A DNA stretch of 64,000 bases from the NCBI RefSeq assembly GCF_014203955.1, contig NZ_JACHKA010000001.1, positions 868,001 through 932,000 on the forward strand. Reading direction: 5' to 3'. The position numbers were made by a program, and so were the translations under genes. The notes beneath the pieces are model-generated. The model was given only the letters and a program-made list of their open reading frames with translations. It was not told where the DNA came from and ran no database searches. This document shows positions 56,761 through 64,000 of the stretch, in pieces (the stretch's first letter is position 1; every line of letters starts with the position of its first letter). This DNA comes from Sphingobium lignivorans (lineage in GTDB: Bacteria; Pseudomonadota; Alphaproteobacteria; Sphingomonadales; Sphingomonadaceae).

Positions 56761-57201
56761 ATGACCGCTTTGCACCCCAGAAGGGAGACGGTGCTTCATC
56801 CCATTCACGCCATTCTGCTGAGCTTTCCCGTCGCCATGTTTTCCGGCGCGCTTGTCTCGGACCTTGCCTATTTGAAGACGGCGGAGATCCAGTGGTCCAA
56901 TTTTTCCGCGTGGCTGATCACGGGGGCGATGCTCGGCGGCACGGGCGCGCTGGTCTGGGCCGCGCTGTCCTTTGTCCTCGGCAAGCGGACGGCGCCGGGA
57001 CGCCCGCGCGCGCTTGGCTATCTGCTGATCCTCGCGGCCATGTGGATACTCGGCCTCATCAATGCCTTCCAGCACAGCCGTGACGGCTGGAGCTCGGTGG
57101 GCGGCGCGGGTCTGGCGCTCTCCATCCTCTCCACGCTGCTGGCCCTGCTCGCGGCATGGATCGGTTTTTCCGGCATCCGCCGCAAGGAGGTGGTGGCATG
57201 A
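56761..57201 (+). CDS. DUF2231 family membrane protein
   Basis: The 146-residue protein has four membrane helices and the DUF2231 pattern ETVLHPIHAILLSFPVAMFSGALVSDLAY with conserved His, then INAFQHSRDGWSSVG. DUF2231 proteins are often near redox or stress genes. A strong ribosome site, GGAGGA, precedes the ATG. Its stop overlaps the next start by 4 bp. It leads a plus-strand operon under the EcfG-like palindrome. Confidence 0.85.
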   Translation: MTALHPRRETVLHPIHAILLSFPVAMFSGALVSDLAYLKTAEIQWSNFSAWLITGAMLGGTGALVWAALSFVLGKRTAPGRPRALGYLLILAAMWILGLINAFQHSRDGWSSVGGAGLALSILSTLLALLAAWIGFSGIRRKEVVA

Positions 57202-58538
57202 TCGGCCTCATGAAGATGCGTGCGCTGCGCCGCCAGTCGGTCTCGCGCCCGGCCGTGGCCGGCCTGGCGCTCAGCCTGGCGCTGGCGGGATGTTCCGACG
57301 GTCCGCTGCCGCCGGAGCAGATCGGGTCCCGCCCGCATCTGCCCGAGCCTGCGGAGACGCTGGTCCCGCCCATGAAGATCGCCTCGCCGACGGGCTGGGA
57401 CGGCGCGAAGCCTCGTGCCCCGGCAGGCTTCACCGTTACCGCTGTCGCGACCGATCTCAAGGTGCCGCGCCAGATGCTCGTGCTGCCCAATGGCGACCTG
57501 TTGGTGGCGGAGGGCCGGGGTGGCGGCGCACCGGTGATGCGGCCCAAGGATCTCATCGCCGGCGTCATCAAGAGTCGCGGCAAGAGCGGCACCGAAGGCG
57601 GTGACCGCATCACCCTGTTGCGGGATGAGGATGGCGACGGCCGGGCCGAGTTTCGCACCACCTTCATTTCCGGGCTGAACGCGCCTTATGGCCTCGCGCT
57701 GGTGGATGGCAGCCTTTACGTCGCCAATCAGGATGCCCTGCTGCGCTTCCCTTATCAGGACGGCCAGACGCGGATCACCACGCCCGGCACGCAAGTCACC
57801 AAACTGCCCTCGCGGCTCAATCACCACTGGACCAAGGCGCTGGTCCCCAGTGCCGATGGCACGAAGCTTTATGTGGGGATCGGCTCCAACAGTAATGTCG
57901 GCGAGCGGGGCATGGCGGTGGAAGAGGAGCGCGCCGTCATCTGGGAAATCGACCGCGAGACCGGCGCCCGCCGGACCTATGTGACCGGCATCCGCAATCC
58001 CACCGCGCTGGCCATCGAGCCGCGCACCCGTGCTCTCTGGGCCGTGGTGAACGAGCGGGACGAGATCGGGGCCAATCTGGTGCCGGATTATCTCACCGCC
58101 GTGCGCCCGGGCGCATTCTATGGCTGGCCCTACAGCTACTGGGGCCGGCACATCGATCCACGCGTGCGCCCGCAGAGGCCGGAGCTGGTCGCCAGCGCGG
58201 TCACGCCGGATTATTCGCTGGGCTCCCATGTCGCGCCGCTGGGCCTTGCCTTCGTGCGCGGCCCGGGTTTCGCCGGCAGCTACGGCGAGGGCGCGTTCGT
58301 GGGCCAGCATGGCAGCTGGAACCGCCGGACCCTCGTCGGCTACAATGTCGTGTGGGTGCCGTTCTCCAATGGCCGGCCCGCCGGTCCGCCGCGTCCCTTT
58401 CTGACCGGCTTCATCGATGAGGATGGCAAGGCGCGGGGCCGGCCGGTCGGCGTCACTTATGATCCCGCGCGCCGGGCGCTGTTCGTCGCGGACGATCTCT
58501 CGAACACCATCTGGCGCGTCGCGCCGGCCACCCGATGA
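57198..58538 (+). CDS. Sorbosone/glucose dehydrogenase-like lipoprotein (PQQ-type beta-propeller)
   Basis: The 446-residue protein has a lipoprotein signal (LSLALAGCSDG) and a six-blade beta-propeller of the sorbosone/soluble aldose dehydrogenase type. Blade motifs include VPRQMLVLPNGDLLVAEGR, LNAPYGLALVDGSLYVANQD, RNPTALAIEPRT, and the conserved GQHGSWNR. Such proteins oxidise sugars or aldehydes with PQQ, outside the cytoplasm. Substrate and PQQ dependence are inferred. It overlaps the DUF2231 stop by 4 bp. Confidence 0.85.
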   Translation: MIGLMKMRALRRQSVSRPAVAGLALSLALAGCSDGPLPPEQIGSRPHLPEPAETLVPPMKIASPTGWDGAKPRAPAGFTVTAVATDLKVPRQMLVLPNGDLLVAEGRGGGAPVMRPKDLIAGVIKSRGKSGTEGGDRITLLRDEDGDGRAEFRTTFISGLNAPYGLALVDGSLYVANQDALLRFPYQDGQTRITTPGTQVTKLPSRLNHHWTKALVPSADGTKLYVGIGSNSNVGERGMAVEEERAVIWEIDRETGARRTYVTGIRNPTALAIEPRTRALWAVVNERDEIGANLVPDYLTAVRPGAFYGWPYSYWGRHIDPRVRPQRPELVASAVTPDYSLGSHVAPLGLAFVRGPGFAGSYGEGAFVGQHGSWNRRTLVGYNVVWVPFSNGRPAGPPRPFLTGFIDEDGKARGRPVGVTYDPARRALFVADDLSNTIWRVAPATR

Positions 58539-59407
58539 AGCGCGCCCTGCTGGTCCATAATGACAATGCAGGCACTGATCCGGTGCCACGCCATGTCATC
58601 GAGGCGTATCTGCGCCGCGCGGGCTACGAGAGCCGATATTGCTCGCATCTGGATGAGGAGCTCGAGGCCGCTCTCGAGGGTCCGTTCGATCTGATCGTCG
58701 CTGCGGGCGGCGATGGCACCGTGGCCGATGTGGTCTCGGCGCTGAAGGATCAGGATGTGCCGATCGGCATCCTGCCCCTCGGCGGCGCCAACAACATCGC
58801 CGGCGCGCTCGGCGTCGACGGAGACTGGCGCACGATCCCCGAGCGCTGGTCGGCCGAGCGCTGGACGCTGCTCGACCGCTGCGAGGCGGATGGCCCATGG
58901 GGCCGCCGCCGGTTCGTGGAGGCCGTCGGCACGGGCGTGCTTACGGACGCCGTGGACGATGCGGAGGAAGCCCCCAGAACGGCCGCCGAGAAACGGGAGA
59001 ACGGCCGTGCGGCCTTCCGCGCCGCGCTGTGCCGGGCCGAGCCGTTCGATTGCGCGATCGAAACGCCCGATAGGCGCTGGCAGGGCCAATGCCTGATGGT
59101 GGAGATGCTGAACATTCCCTTTGTCGGGTCCACGCTGGCACTCGCGCCGGGCGCGCTCGCGGGCGACGGGTTGTTCGACATCGTGGTCGTGCAGCCGCAC
59201 CAGCGCGACCTGCTGCACGAATGGGCGCTCGATCCGGACTCGGCCCCCTGCCCGTTGCCGGTGTGGCGCGCCACCCGAGCCCGGCTGACCGTGCATGACC
59301 GGCCCTTCCGCCTCGATGATCGCTCACCCGATGCGACACTGTCCGGCAGCGTGGAGGTCCGCTTGCGCCGCCCGGTGAAGATCCTCCAGCCATGGGAGCC
59401 GACATGA
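58535..59407 (+). CDS. Diacylglycerol/lipid kinase family protein
   Basis: The 290-residue protein has the DAG-kinase catalytic fold, with VHNDNAG, the nucleotide-binding GGDGT (AAGGDGTVADVVSAL), PLGGANNIAGALG and the C-terminal APGALAGDGLFDIVVV. The N and GGDGT motifs are intact. It would phosphorylate a diacylglycerol, sphingoid or related lipid. Its stop and start overlap neighbours by 4 bp each, so it is coupled to the sorbosone and IMPase genes. The real lipid substrate is unknown. Confidence 0.87.
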   Translation: MKRALLVHNDNAGTDPVPRHVIEAYLRRAGYESRYCSHLDEELEAALEGPFDLIVAAGGDGTVADVVSALKDQDVPIGILPLGGANNIAGALGVDGDWRTIPERWSAERWTLLDRCEADGPWGRRRFVEAVGTGVLTDAVDDAEEAPRTAAEKRENGRAAFRAALCRAEPFDCAIETPDRRWQGQCLMVEMLNIPFVGSTLALAPGALAGDGLFDIVVVQPHQRDLLHEWALDPDSAPCPLPVWRATRARLTVHDRPFRLDDRSPDATLSGSVEVRLRRPVKILQPWEPT

Positions 59408-60258
59408 TGACTCGCGACAAGGACGAGAGCGCCCCGCTCGACGATGCCCTCCTGACCGACATCGAGGCGCTTGCCGTCGAGCTTGCCCAGCTGGGCGGCA
59501 CCGAAATCCGCGCCGCGCTCGGCGGCATGCTGCGCGTGCGCTATAAGAGCAGCGAGGAGGATAGCGCGCATTTCCGCGATCCGGTGTCGGAAGTGGATGC
59601 CCATGTCGAAACCGTCATCCGCGAGCGGCTGGCGGTGCATTTCCCCGATCATGACATCATCGGGGAGGAAATGGATCATCGGCCGGGCCGTGGCCATGAT
59701 TTCCTCTGGGCGGTCGACCCGATCGACGGCACCACCAATTTCATTAACGGCTTTCCGTTGTTTGCCTCTTCGGTGGGCGTCCTTTTCCGGGGACGGCCCA
59801 TTGCCGGCGCGGTCTGGTGCAGCACCAGCCACGCCCTTGAGGCTGGCGTCTATCATGCTGCGGTCAACGGACCGCTGCGGTTCAACGGCGCGACGCTGGA
59901 CAGTCAGGTCAACCCGGCCGTGCGGCGCCGCCTGCGGGGCGTCCCCAGCGCGCCGTCCCGTCCGGCGCCGGACTGGGACAGCCGCAAGACGGGATCGGCC
60001 GCTATCGAATGCGCTTTCGTCGCGGCCGGACTGCTCGAAATGGCATGGTTCGAAAGGCCCAATATCTGGGATGTCGCCGCCGGCGCCGCCCTTGGCATCG
60101 CGGCCGGCAAGACCATGCTGGAGAAGCAGGGAGGCGACGACTGGCAGCCCTTCGACGGTTTCCAGTCAGTCGATCGGGAGCCCGGGCTCTGGGCCGCCCC
60201 GATGGCCATCGGAAGCCCGGAGGCGGTGGAGCGGTTCCTGCGCGAACCCGCCGGCTGA
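59404..60258 (+). CDS. Inositol monophosphatase family protein
   Basis: The 284-residue protein has the metal-binding motifs of the FIG superfamily: GEEMDHRPGRGHDFLWAVDP, DPIDGTTNFINGFP and the C-terminal WDVAAGAALGIAAG. It would dephosphorylate inositol-1-phosphate, a related sugar phosphate or PAP. The loop after residue 140 is typical. The start is ATG 59404 inside the lipid-kinase stop (or 59407). It is the last gene of the plus-strand operon and converges with the protease gene. Confidence 0.9.
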   Translation: MMTRDKDESAPLDDALLTDIEALAVELAQLGGTEIRAALGGMLRVRYKSSEEDSAHFRDPVSEVDAHVETVIRERLAVHFPDHDIIGEEMDHRPGRGHDFLWAVDPIDGTTNFINGFPLFASSVGVLFRGRPIAGAVWCSTSHALEAGVYHAAVNGPLRFNGATLDSQVNPAVRRRLRGVPSAPSRPAPDWDSRKTGSAAIECAFVAAGLLEMAWFERPNIWDVAAGAALGIAAGKTMLEKQGGDDWQPFDGFQSVDREPGLWAAPMAIGSPEAVERFLREPAG

Positions 60259-60292
60259 AACGGGCGGAATGGCCCGGCTCCGGGGGCAGGTG

Positions 60293-60943
60293 TCAGAACG
60301 GCGCATGTTCTGCCGAGCCGGGCTCTCCAGCGGCGGTCGCCCGTGGCGGCACCAGAATGAGCGTTCGCCCCTCCACGCGCCATGAGGCCAGCTTGGAGAG
60401 GAAATTCATGCCCAGCACGTCCATCGGGCCCAGAGCGGGCGAGATCACGACCTTGAGGCCCTGGGCCTGAATGCCGCCGAGCTGGAGCCGCTCGACCGTC
60501 CCAGTGCGCGCTTCCACCGCACCGTTTGCCGTCCGCAGGATCACGGGCACCATGCTGGCGTCGCGCTGGACCGAAGCCAGATCGGCGGTCTGCGCCGAAA
60601 GGGCGGTAATGGTGGCGCCGCTGTCGATGAGCATGCGGCGCTTCACGCCGTTGATCCGCACGTCGGCCCAGAAATGACCATCCCGCGCCATCGGGATATG
60701 GACTTCCTCGCCCTCTATCCGCTGCCCGTCGATCCCCATGCGATCGGTGAGGCGCGCGAGGTTGGGATCGAAGGGTGCATGCTGGAACAGCAGGAACAGG
60801 CAGAAAACCAGGATCGCGAAGGAGAGGAGCGCGCGCAATATCCGCCCCACATAGGGGATGTTGAAAAGGATGATGAGCAGCAGCGCCGCGCCCGCCGCAT
60901 AAAGCGCGAGCTGCTGCCACTCGGGGTTGGTTGTTATGGGCAT
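60293..60943 (-). CDS. Retropepsin-like aspartic protease (membrane-anchored)
   Basis: The 216-residue protein has two N-terminal helices (LALYAAGAALLLIILFNIPYV, ALLSFAILVFCLFLLF) and a single retropepsin domain. The domain has the active site MLIDSGATITALS (D-S-G), the flap-like GHFWADVRINGVK and LGMNFLSKL. It fits the TIGR02281-type alphaproteobacterial aspartyl protease family. The ATG at 60943 has AGGAGCT upstream. It would form a dimer in the periplasm. Its substrate is unknown. Confidence 0.85.
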   Translation of the reverse strand: MPITTNPEWQQLALYAAGAALLLIILFNIPYVGRILRALLSFAILVFCLFLLFQHAPFDPNLARLTDRMGIDGQRIEGEEVHIPMARDGHFWADVRINGVKRRMLIDSGATITALSAQTADLASVQRDASMVPVILRTANGAVEARTGTVERLQLGGIQAQGLKVVISPALGPMDVLGMNFLSKLASWRVEGRTLILVPPRATAAGEPGSAEHAPF

Positions 60944-61098
60944 GGCGTTCAGCTCCTGCCGACCGGCCGCGGGTCGAGCCGCGGCCCATTCGCGCAGCCG
61001 GGCAGGGGGCGAGGCGAACCGCTGCCCGAGCGGGCATCCAATCCGCCGCCGGTGCGTTCGCAAGAGAGGCCCATGACGATCATGAAAGGAGAGCAATC

Positions 61099-61362
61099 AT
61101 GGCTGATCTGAGTCAGGTGCGTGAGCATATGGACATCATCGGGGCGGACGGCGTGCACATCGGCACCGTCGACAAGGTCGAGGGCGACCGGATCAAGATG
61201 ACGAAGGCGGACAGCGGCTCGCATGGAAGCCACCATCATTATCTGTCGGGCGGACTGGTCGCCGAGATCGAGGGCGATCAGGTCCGTCTGTCGGCGACGG
61301 GTGCTGCGGCACTGCTGTTCGAGGAAGAAAAGGACGGCGAAGCGATCGCTGATCGAAACTGA
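61099..61362 (+). CDS. DUF2171 family protein
   Basis: The 87-residue protein matches DUF2171, a PRC-barrel-like family: VREHMDIIGADGVHIGTVDKVEGDRIKMTKADSG, with HHHYLSGGLVAEIEGDQVRLS. Members are often induced under general stress in alphaproteobacteria. A strong ribosome site, AAAGGAGAG, precedes the ATG. No clear EcfG site was found just upstream. Confidence 0.87.
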   Translation: MADLSQVREHMDIIGADGVHIGTVDKVEGDRIKMTKADSGSHGSHHHYLSGGLVAEIEGDQVRLSATGAAALLFEEEKDGEAIADRN

Positions 61363-61406
61363 CGGGGTGCAGGTCGCAGCCGGTGAGGAGCGGGAGGCGC
61401 TGGCCC

Positions 61407-61769
61407 TCACGCCCCCTCGCCGGCGACGGCCTGCTGGCGCATCTTCATGCGCGCGATCACCACCACGCCGATGAGCGTGACCACCGGATTGCGGATCGCG
61501 AACCGGATCGCGCCATCCACGAGACGCGGCGTGGCAGCGGCCAGCGCCATCTTCGCGAGCGTGCTGGGCTGCTCGCTTCGCAGCGAACGCATCACCGGCT
61601 CGGCGAGCGCGATCCCCGCCTCACCCGTGGTGAGGCATGCCTGTCCCACCGAGCGGGCGACGGCGCGGGCCTTAGGCGCGACGGCGCCCTTCGCGGGTGT
61701 CGAAAGCGCCTTGCCCGCCGGAGCCTTGCCCGCCGAAGTTGCAGTGTGTGAAGCTGTGGAAGCCGCCAT
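61407..61769 (-). CDS. Small Ala/Lys-rich protein with C-terminal membrane segment
   Basis: The 120-residue protein has an Ala/Lys/Pro-rich N-terminal half (ATSAGKAPAGKALSTPAKG) and one C-terminal hydrophobic segment (NPVVTLIGVVVIARM). I do not recognise a family. The ATG at 61769 has GAAGGAGA upstream. A strong EcfG-type promoter (61807-61831) faces it, which suggests a stress-response gene. Confidence 0.65.
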   Translation of the reverse strand: MAASTASHTATSAGKAPAGKALSTPAKGAVAPKARAVARSVGQACLTTGEAGIALAEPVMRSLRSEQPSTLAKMALAAATPRLVDGAIRFAIRNPVVTLIGVVVIARMKMRQQAVAGEGA

Positions 61770-61806
61770 GTCGGATCTCCTTCGCGCGTGAACCTTTTGT
61801 CATGCC

Positions 61807-61831
61807 AACGCCCGGAAACCCGGCCTGTTCC
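61807..61831 (-). promoter_or_regulatory. EcfG-type promoter upstream of the small membrane protein
   Basis: On the minus strand, GGAAC-N16-CGTT matches the general stress sigma factor EcfG consensus exactly. It lies about 40-60 bp upstream of the start at 61769. Confidence 0.6.
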
Positions 61832-61857
61832 CGTGGCCTGTCCCCATGTTCTGCCGT

Positions 61858-62946
61858 TCAGGATACGCGGCTGGCGCGATGCGCGGCCTCCCGCCGGCGC
61901 TTCTTCTCCATGAGCAGCCGGCTCGCCCGGTCGAGCGCGACACTGTCCGCCATCACCGCGCCCCGCTGGCCCATCGGGCGGTCCGGGCCGACGGTCGAAT
62001 CGACCATCGTCTGCCGTTCCATCTCGCTGTTCACTTCCGCGCCGATCAGCACCGCGAAAGCGGACACGAACAGCCACATGAGAAAGATGACGACCGCCGC
62101 GAGCGAGCCATAAGTGGCGTTGTAGTTCGTGATGTTGGCGACATAGAAGCCGAAGCCCAGCGTGATCGCCAGCCAGAGCACCGTAGAGAGGACCGAGCCC
62201 ACGGAGAGCCACCGCCATTTGGCGGCGCGCCGGTCCGGCGCGTAGCGAAAGAACACCGCGAAGGTCAGGCTGATGAGCGCGCCCGCGAACAGCCAGGTCA
62301 GCCCCTGGATGAGCAGGGCGGCCGCGCTTCCGATATAAGGCGCGAGGAAATTGCGCGCATATGTGAACAGTGAGATCGCCACCGTGCCGATGATGGCGAC
62401 CATGACCATGCCGAGCGTGATGGCAGCGGCGAGGCCGGTTGTGCGGATGAAGTTGCGCGTCTCATATTCCTCGTAGATCACGTTGAGCGCGGTGATCATC
62501 GCGGTGGCCGCGCGCATCGCGCCGTAGAGCGAAAAGAAGAGCGCGATGAAGAGGCCGAGGCCTTGCGCCGTCTTGCTGCTGGTGACGATGGCCAGCAGCT
62601 GCTCCTTCAGGATGGTCAGCACCTCGGGCGGCACGATGCCTTCGAGCAGCGTGACGTTGGCGGCGACGCTCTGCGGATCGCCGATCAGGCCGTACAGGAG
62701 GACGATGGACGCGATGAGCGGCACGAAGGCGAGAAAAGCGTAGAAAGCCACGCCCGCGGCCAAGAGGCTGAGATTGTGGAAGCCGATCATCACGTAGATG
62801 CGCTTGACGATCGACCACCAGGCGGCGCGCGGAAGCTGCAGCGGGGATTCTCCCCGTGCGCCGGGCAGCGTATCGGCCAGCATCTCCGCTTCCTGACGGG
62901 AAATCGGCTGGCCGTCCTCCGTGACTGGTCCCTCGCTCGGCGTCAT
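61858..62946 (-). CDS. YihY/BrkB family membrane protein
   Basis: The 362-residue protein has about six membrane helices and the YihY/BrkB pattern: GFHNLSLLAAGVAFYAFLAFVPLIASIVLLYGL, LTALNVIYEE-like ALNVIYEEYETRNFIR, and NATYGSLAAVVIFLMWLFVSAFAVLIGAEVN. The function is not established. The ATG at 62946 overlaps the upstream lipoprotein stop by 4 bp. The C terminus is basic (MEKKRRREAAHR). Confidence 0.9.
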   Translation of the reverse strand: MTPSEGPVTEDGQPISRQEAEMLADTLPGARGESPLQLPRAAWWSIVKRIYVMIGFHNLSLLAAGVAFYAFLAFVPLIASIVLLYGLIGDPQSVAANVTLLEGIVPPEVLTILKEQLLAIVTSSKTAQGLGLFIALFFSLYGAMRAATAMITALNVIYEEYETRNFIRTTGLAAAITLGMVMVAIIGTVAISLFTYARNFLAPYIGSAAALLIQGLTWLFAGALISLTFAVFFRYAPDRRAAKWRWLSVGSVLSTVLWLAITLGFGFYVANITNYNATYGSLAAVVIFLMWLFVSAFAVLIGAEVNSEMERQTMVDSTVGPDRPMGQRGAVMADSVALDRASRLLMEKKRRREAAHRASRVS

Positions 62947-63164
62947 GGCTGGGCCTGATTGACCATGGTGTCGGGCGCGTTCGGATCGGTGCGGAGCCGG
63001 CCGGCCTGCGCGGAGGCATTCATTTGCCGGCTCAACTCCTCCTGGATGTTGCTCGCGGTCGTATCGATCGACTGCGCCTGCTCGTTGTAGCGCTCGTCGA
63101 AGCTCTGGTCGCTGCCGCAGGCCACGAGCAGCATCGGGCAGCAAAGGACAAGGAAACGGCGCAT
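62943..63164 (-). CDS. Small lipoprotein
   Basis: A 73-residue protein with a lipoprotein signal (MRRFLVLCCPMLLVACGSDQ; lipobox Cys at about residue 16), then a polar tail. It lies between tamB and the YihY/BrkB gene. Its start shares a base with the tamB stop, and its stop overlaps the YihY start by 4 bp. No family is recognised. Confidence 0.75.
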   Translation of the reverse strand: MRRFLVLCCPMLLVACGSDQSFDERYNEQAQSIDTTASNIQEELSRQMNASAQAGRLRTDPNAPDTMVNQAQP

Positions 63165-64000
63165 CAATAATCCTTCCGATAGCGCAGGTTCACGCTCGAT
63201 CCGCCGAAGCTGCCCATCGAGCTGAGCACCGAAAGGGCGCGGGACAGGCTGACTTCGAGCTGGGTGGCGGTGTATCCCCGCGCGTCCGTCACGATCTCCA
63301 CATAGATGTCGTTGCTGATATATTGCCCCACCGCGAGGGAAGTTCCCCGGCCGGTCTCCTCGTCCGCGCCGAGGATGCGCAGCCGGTCGATGCCGCTGGC
63401 GGATTGCAGCACGCCGAGCGGATTGAGCCCGCCGCCGCTGCCGCGCAGGCTGTTGAGCGAGGCGGCGAGCTGGACCGCCTGGATCGTGCTCAGTTCCCCG
63501 ACCGAATTGCCGAACAGGATGCGGGCCATCAGCTCGTCCTGGGGGAGGCTTGGCGTCGAGCTGAACGCGATCTGGGGGTCGCCGGCCGAACCGGTGATGG
63601 TGATGTTGATCGTCACGTCCTCGACATCGCCGCTGGCCACGATGCGCAGTTCCGGATTGGTCATTTCGTCGCCGCTGAAGGTGAGACGGCCTTCCTGAAG
63701 CTCGAACGAGCGGCCGGCAAAGCCGAGCGTGCCGCGCACGAGCCGCACGTCCCCGGTGATCCGCGGGGCGCCGCTGGTGCCGCCGACGTGGATATCCGCG
63801 CTCCATTCGGATTCAAGGCCCATGCCGCTCACATAGATGCGGTTGTCCGCCCGGAGCCGTACGTCCAGCCGCCAGTCGGACGGGATGCTCTCCATCGGCT
63901 CGGGCGCGCCGCTGATCCGCTCGCGTCCGAGCGCCGGCTTGCGGCGCACGCCGGTGAGCGTGGGCACCTGCGCCGAACCCTGGCGGACGATGCGATAGCG
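63164..64000 (-). CDS. tamB: Translocation and assembly module subunit TamB, C-terminal part (partial)
   Basis: About 278 residues are visible, and the gene runs off the right edge. They form the C-terminal DUF490 domain of TamB, with repeated beta-strands (VRLVRGTLGFAGRSFELQEGRL), SSTPSLPQDELMARILFG, and the terminal RALSVLSSMGSFGGSSVNLRYRKDY. TamB is an inner-membrane-anchored periplasmic bridge that helps insert proteins or phospholipids into the outer membrane, with TamA. TamA would be expected just upstream beyond the window. The stop shares a base with the small lipoprotein start. Confidence 0.9.
   Translation of the reverse strand, partial: RYRIVRQGSAQVPTLTGVRRKPALGRERISGAPEPMESIPSDWRLDVRLRADNRIYVSGMGLESEWSADIHVGGTSGAPRITGDVRLVRGTLGFAGRSFELQEGRLTFSGDEMTNPELRIVASGDVEDVTINITITGSAGDPQIAFSSTPSLPQDELMARILFGNSVGELSTIQAVQLAASLNSLRGSGGGLNPLGVLQSASGIDRLRILGADEETGRGTSLAVGQYISNDIYVEIVTDARGYTATQLEVSLSRALSVLSSMGSFGGSSVNLRYRKDY

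Overview
The window is GC-rich chromosomal DNA from a lignin-degrading sphingomonad (Alphaproteobacteria, Sphingobium SYK-6-like). The strongest evidence is a complete ligDFEG set (Calpha-dehydrogenase, two beta-etherases and a glutathione lyase), which I recognise from Sphingobium sp. SYK-6. Supporting marks are a DUF2794 protein, EcfG-type promoter motifs and two alphaproteobacterial Pho boxes. No rRNA, tRNA, CRISPR array, phage or insertion sequence was seen. Coding density is high and almost every gene can be assigned to a family.

Layout. 1-1.35 kb: the N-terminal part of a thiamine-diphosphate enzyme cut by the window edge, and a MarR regulator. 1.6-12.6 kb: a six-gene glycogen operon (glgP-glgB-glgC-glgA-pgm-glgX), mostly with 4-bp start/stop overlaps. 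12.7-16.3 kb: ligD-ligF-ligE-ligG for beta-aryl ether cleavage, with a hairpin in every intergenic gap. 16.5-21.2 kb: a DUF2141 protein, then a four-gene minus-strand glycosylation locus. 22.0-25.4 kb: a Slam-type outer-membrane protein paired with a TbpB-like surface lipoprotein (putative type XI secretion). 25.7-32.0 kb: housekeeping and mixed genes (LplT-like MFS, pgsA, moaD, moaE, oxyR, a TSUP permease, cysE, DUF2794). 32.1-41.0 kb: a phosphate regulon with a Pho-box-controlled porin and phoR-pstSCAB-phoU-phoB. 41.0-43.9 kb: an HPr-rel-A type locus (Tat-signal protein, PqqD-like protein, HprK-related kinase, nucleotidyltransferase), interrupted by a 148-bp palindromic element. 43.9-50.4 kb: gph, a frameshifted glmU, an AI-2E family permease and an epimerase/VKOR-like fusion. 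50.4-56.6 kb: a caa3-like cytochrome oxidase cluster with c- and b-type cytochromes and CtaG. 56.7-60.3 kb: a divergent operon (DUF2231, sorbosone-dehydrogenase-like lipoprotein, lipid kinase, inositol-phosphatase family). 60.3-64 kb: a retropepsin-like protease, DUF2171, a small membrane protein, a YihY/BrkB protein, a small lipoprotein and the C-terminal part of TamB.

How the genes work together. The glycogen operon covers synthesis (Pgm, GlgC, GlgA, GlgB) and breakdown (GlgP, GlgX). LigD oxidises the Calpha alcohol of guaiacylglycerol beta-aryl ethers, LigF and LigE cleave the ether with glutathione, and LigG removes the glutathione. The Pst/Pho genes form one regulatory unit. The oxidase cluster and the divergent operon share an intergenic palindrome that reads as an EcfG promoter on both strands.

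The best candidates for poorly described biology are the HPr-rel-A locus at 41.0-43.9 kb and the Slam/surface-lipoprotein pair at 22.0-25.4 kb. The glmU frameshift needs checking, because the gene is normally essential.
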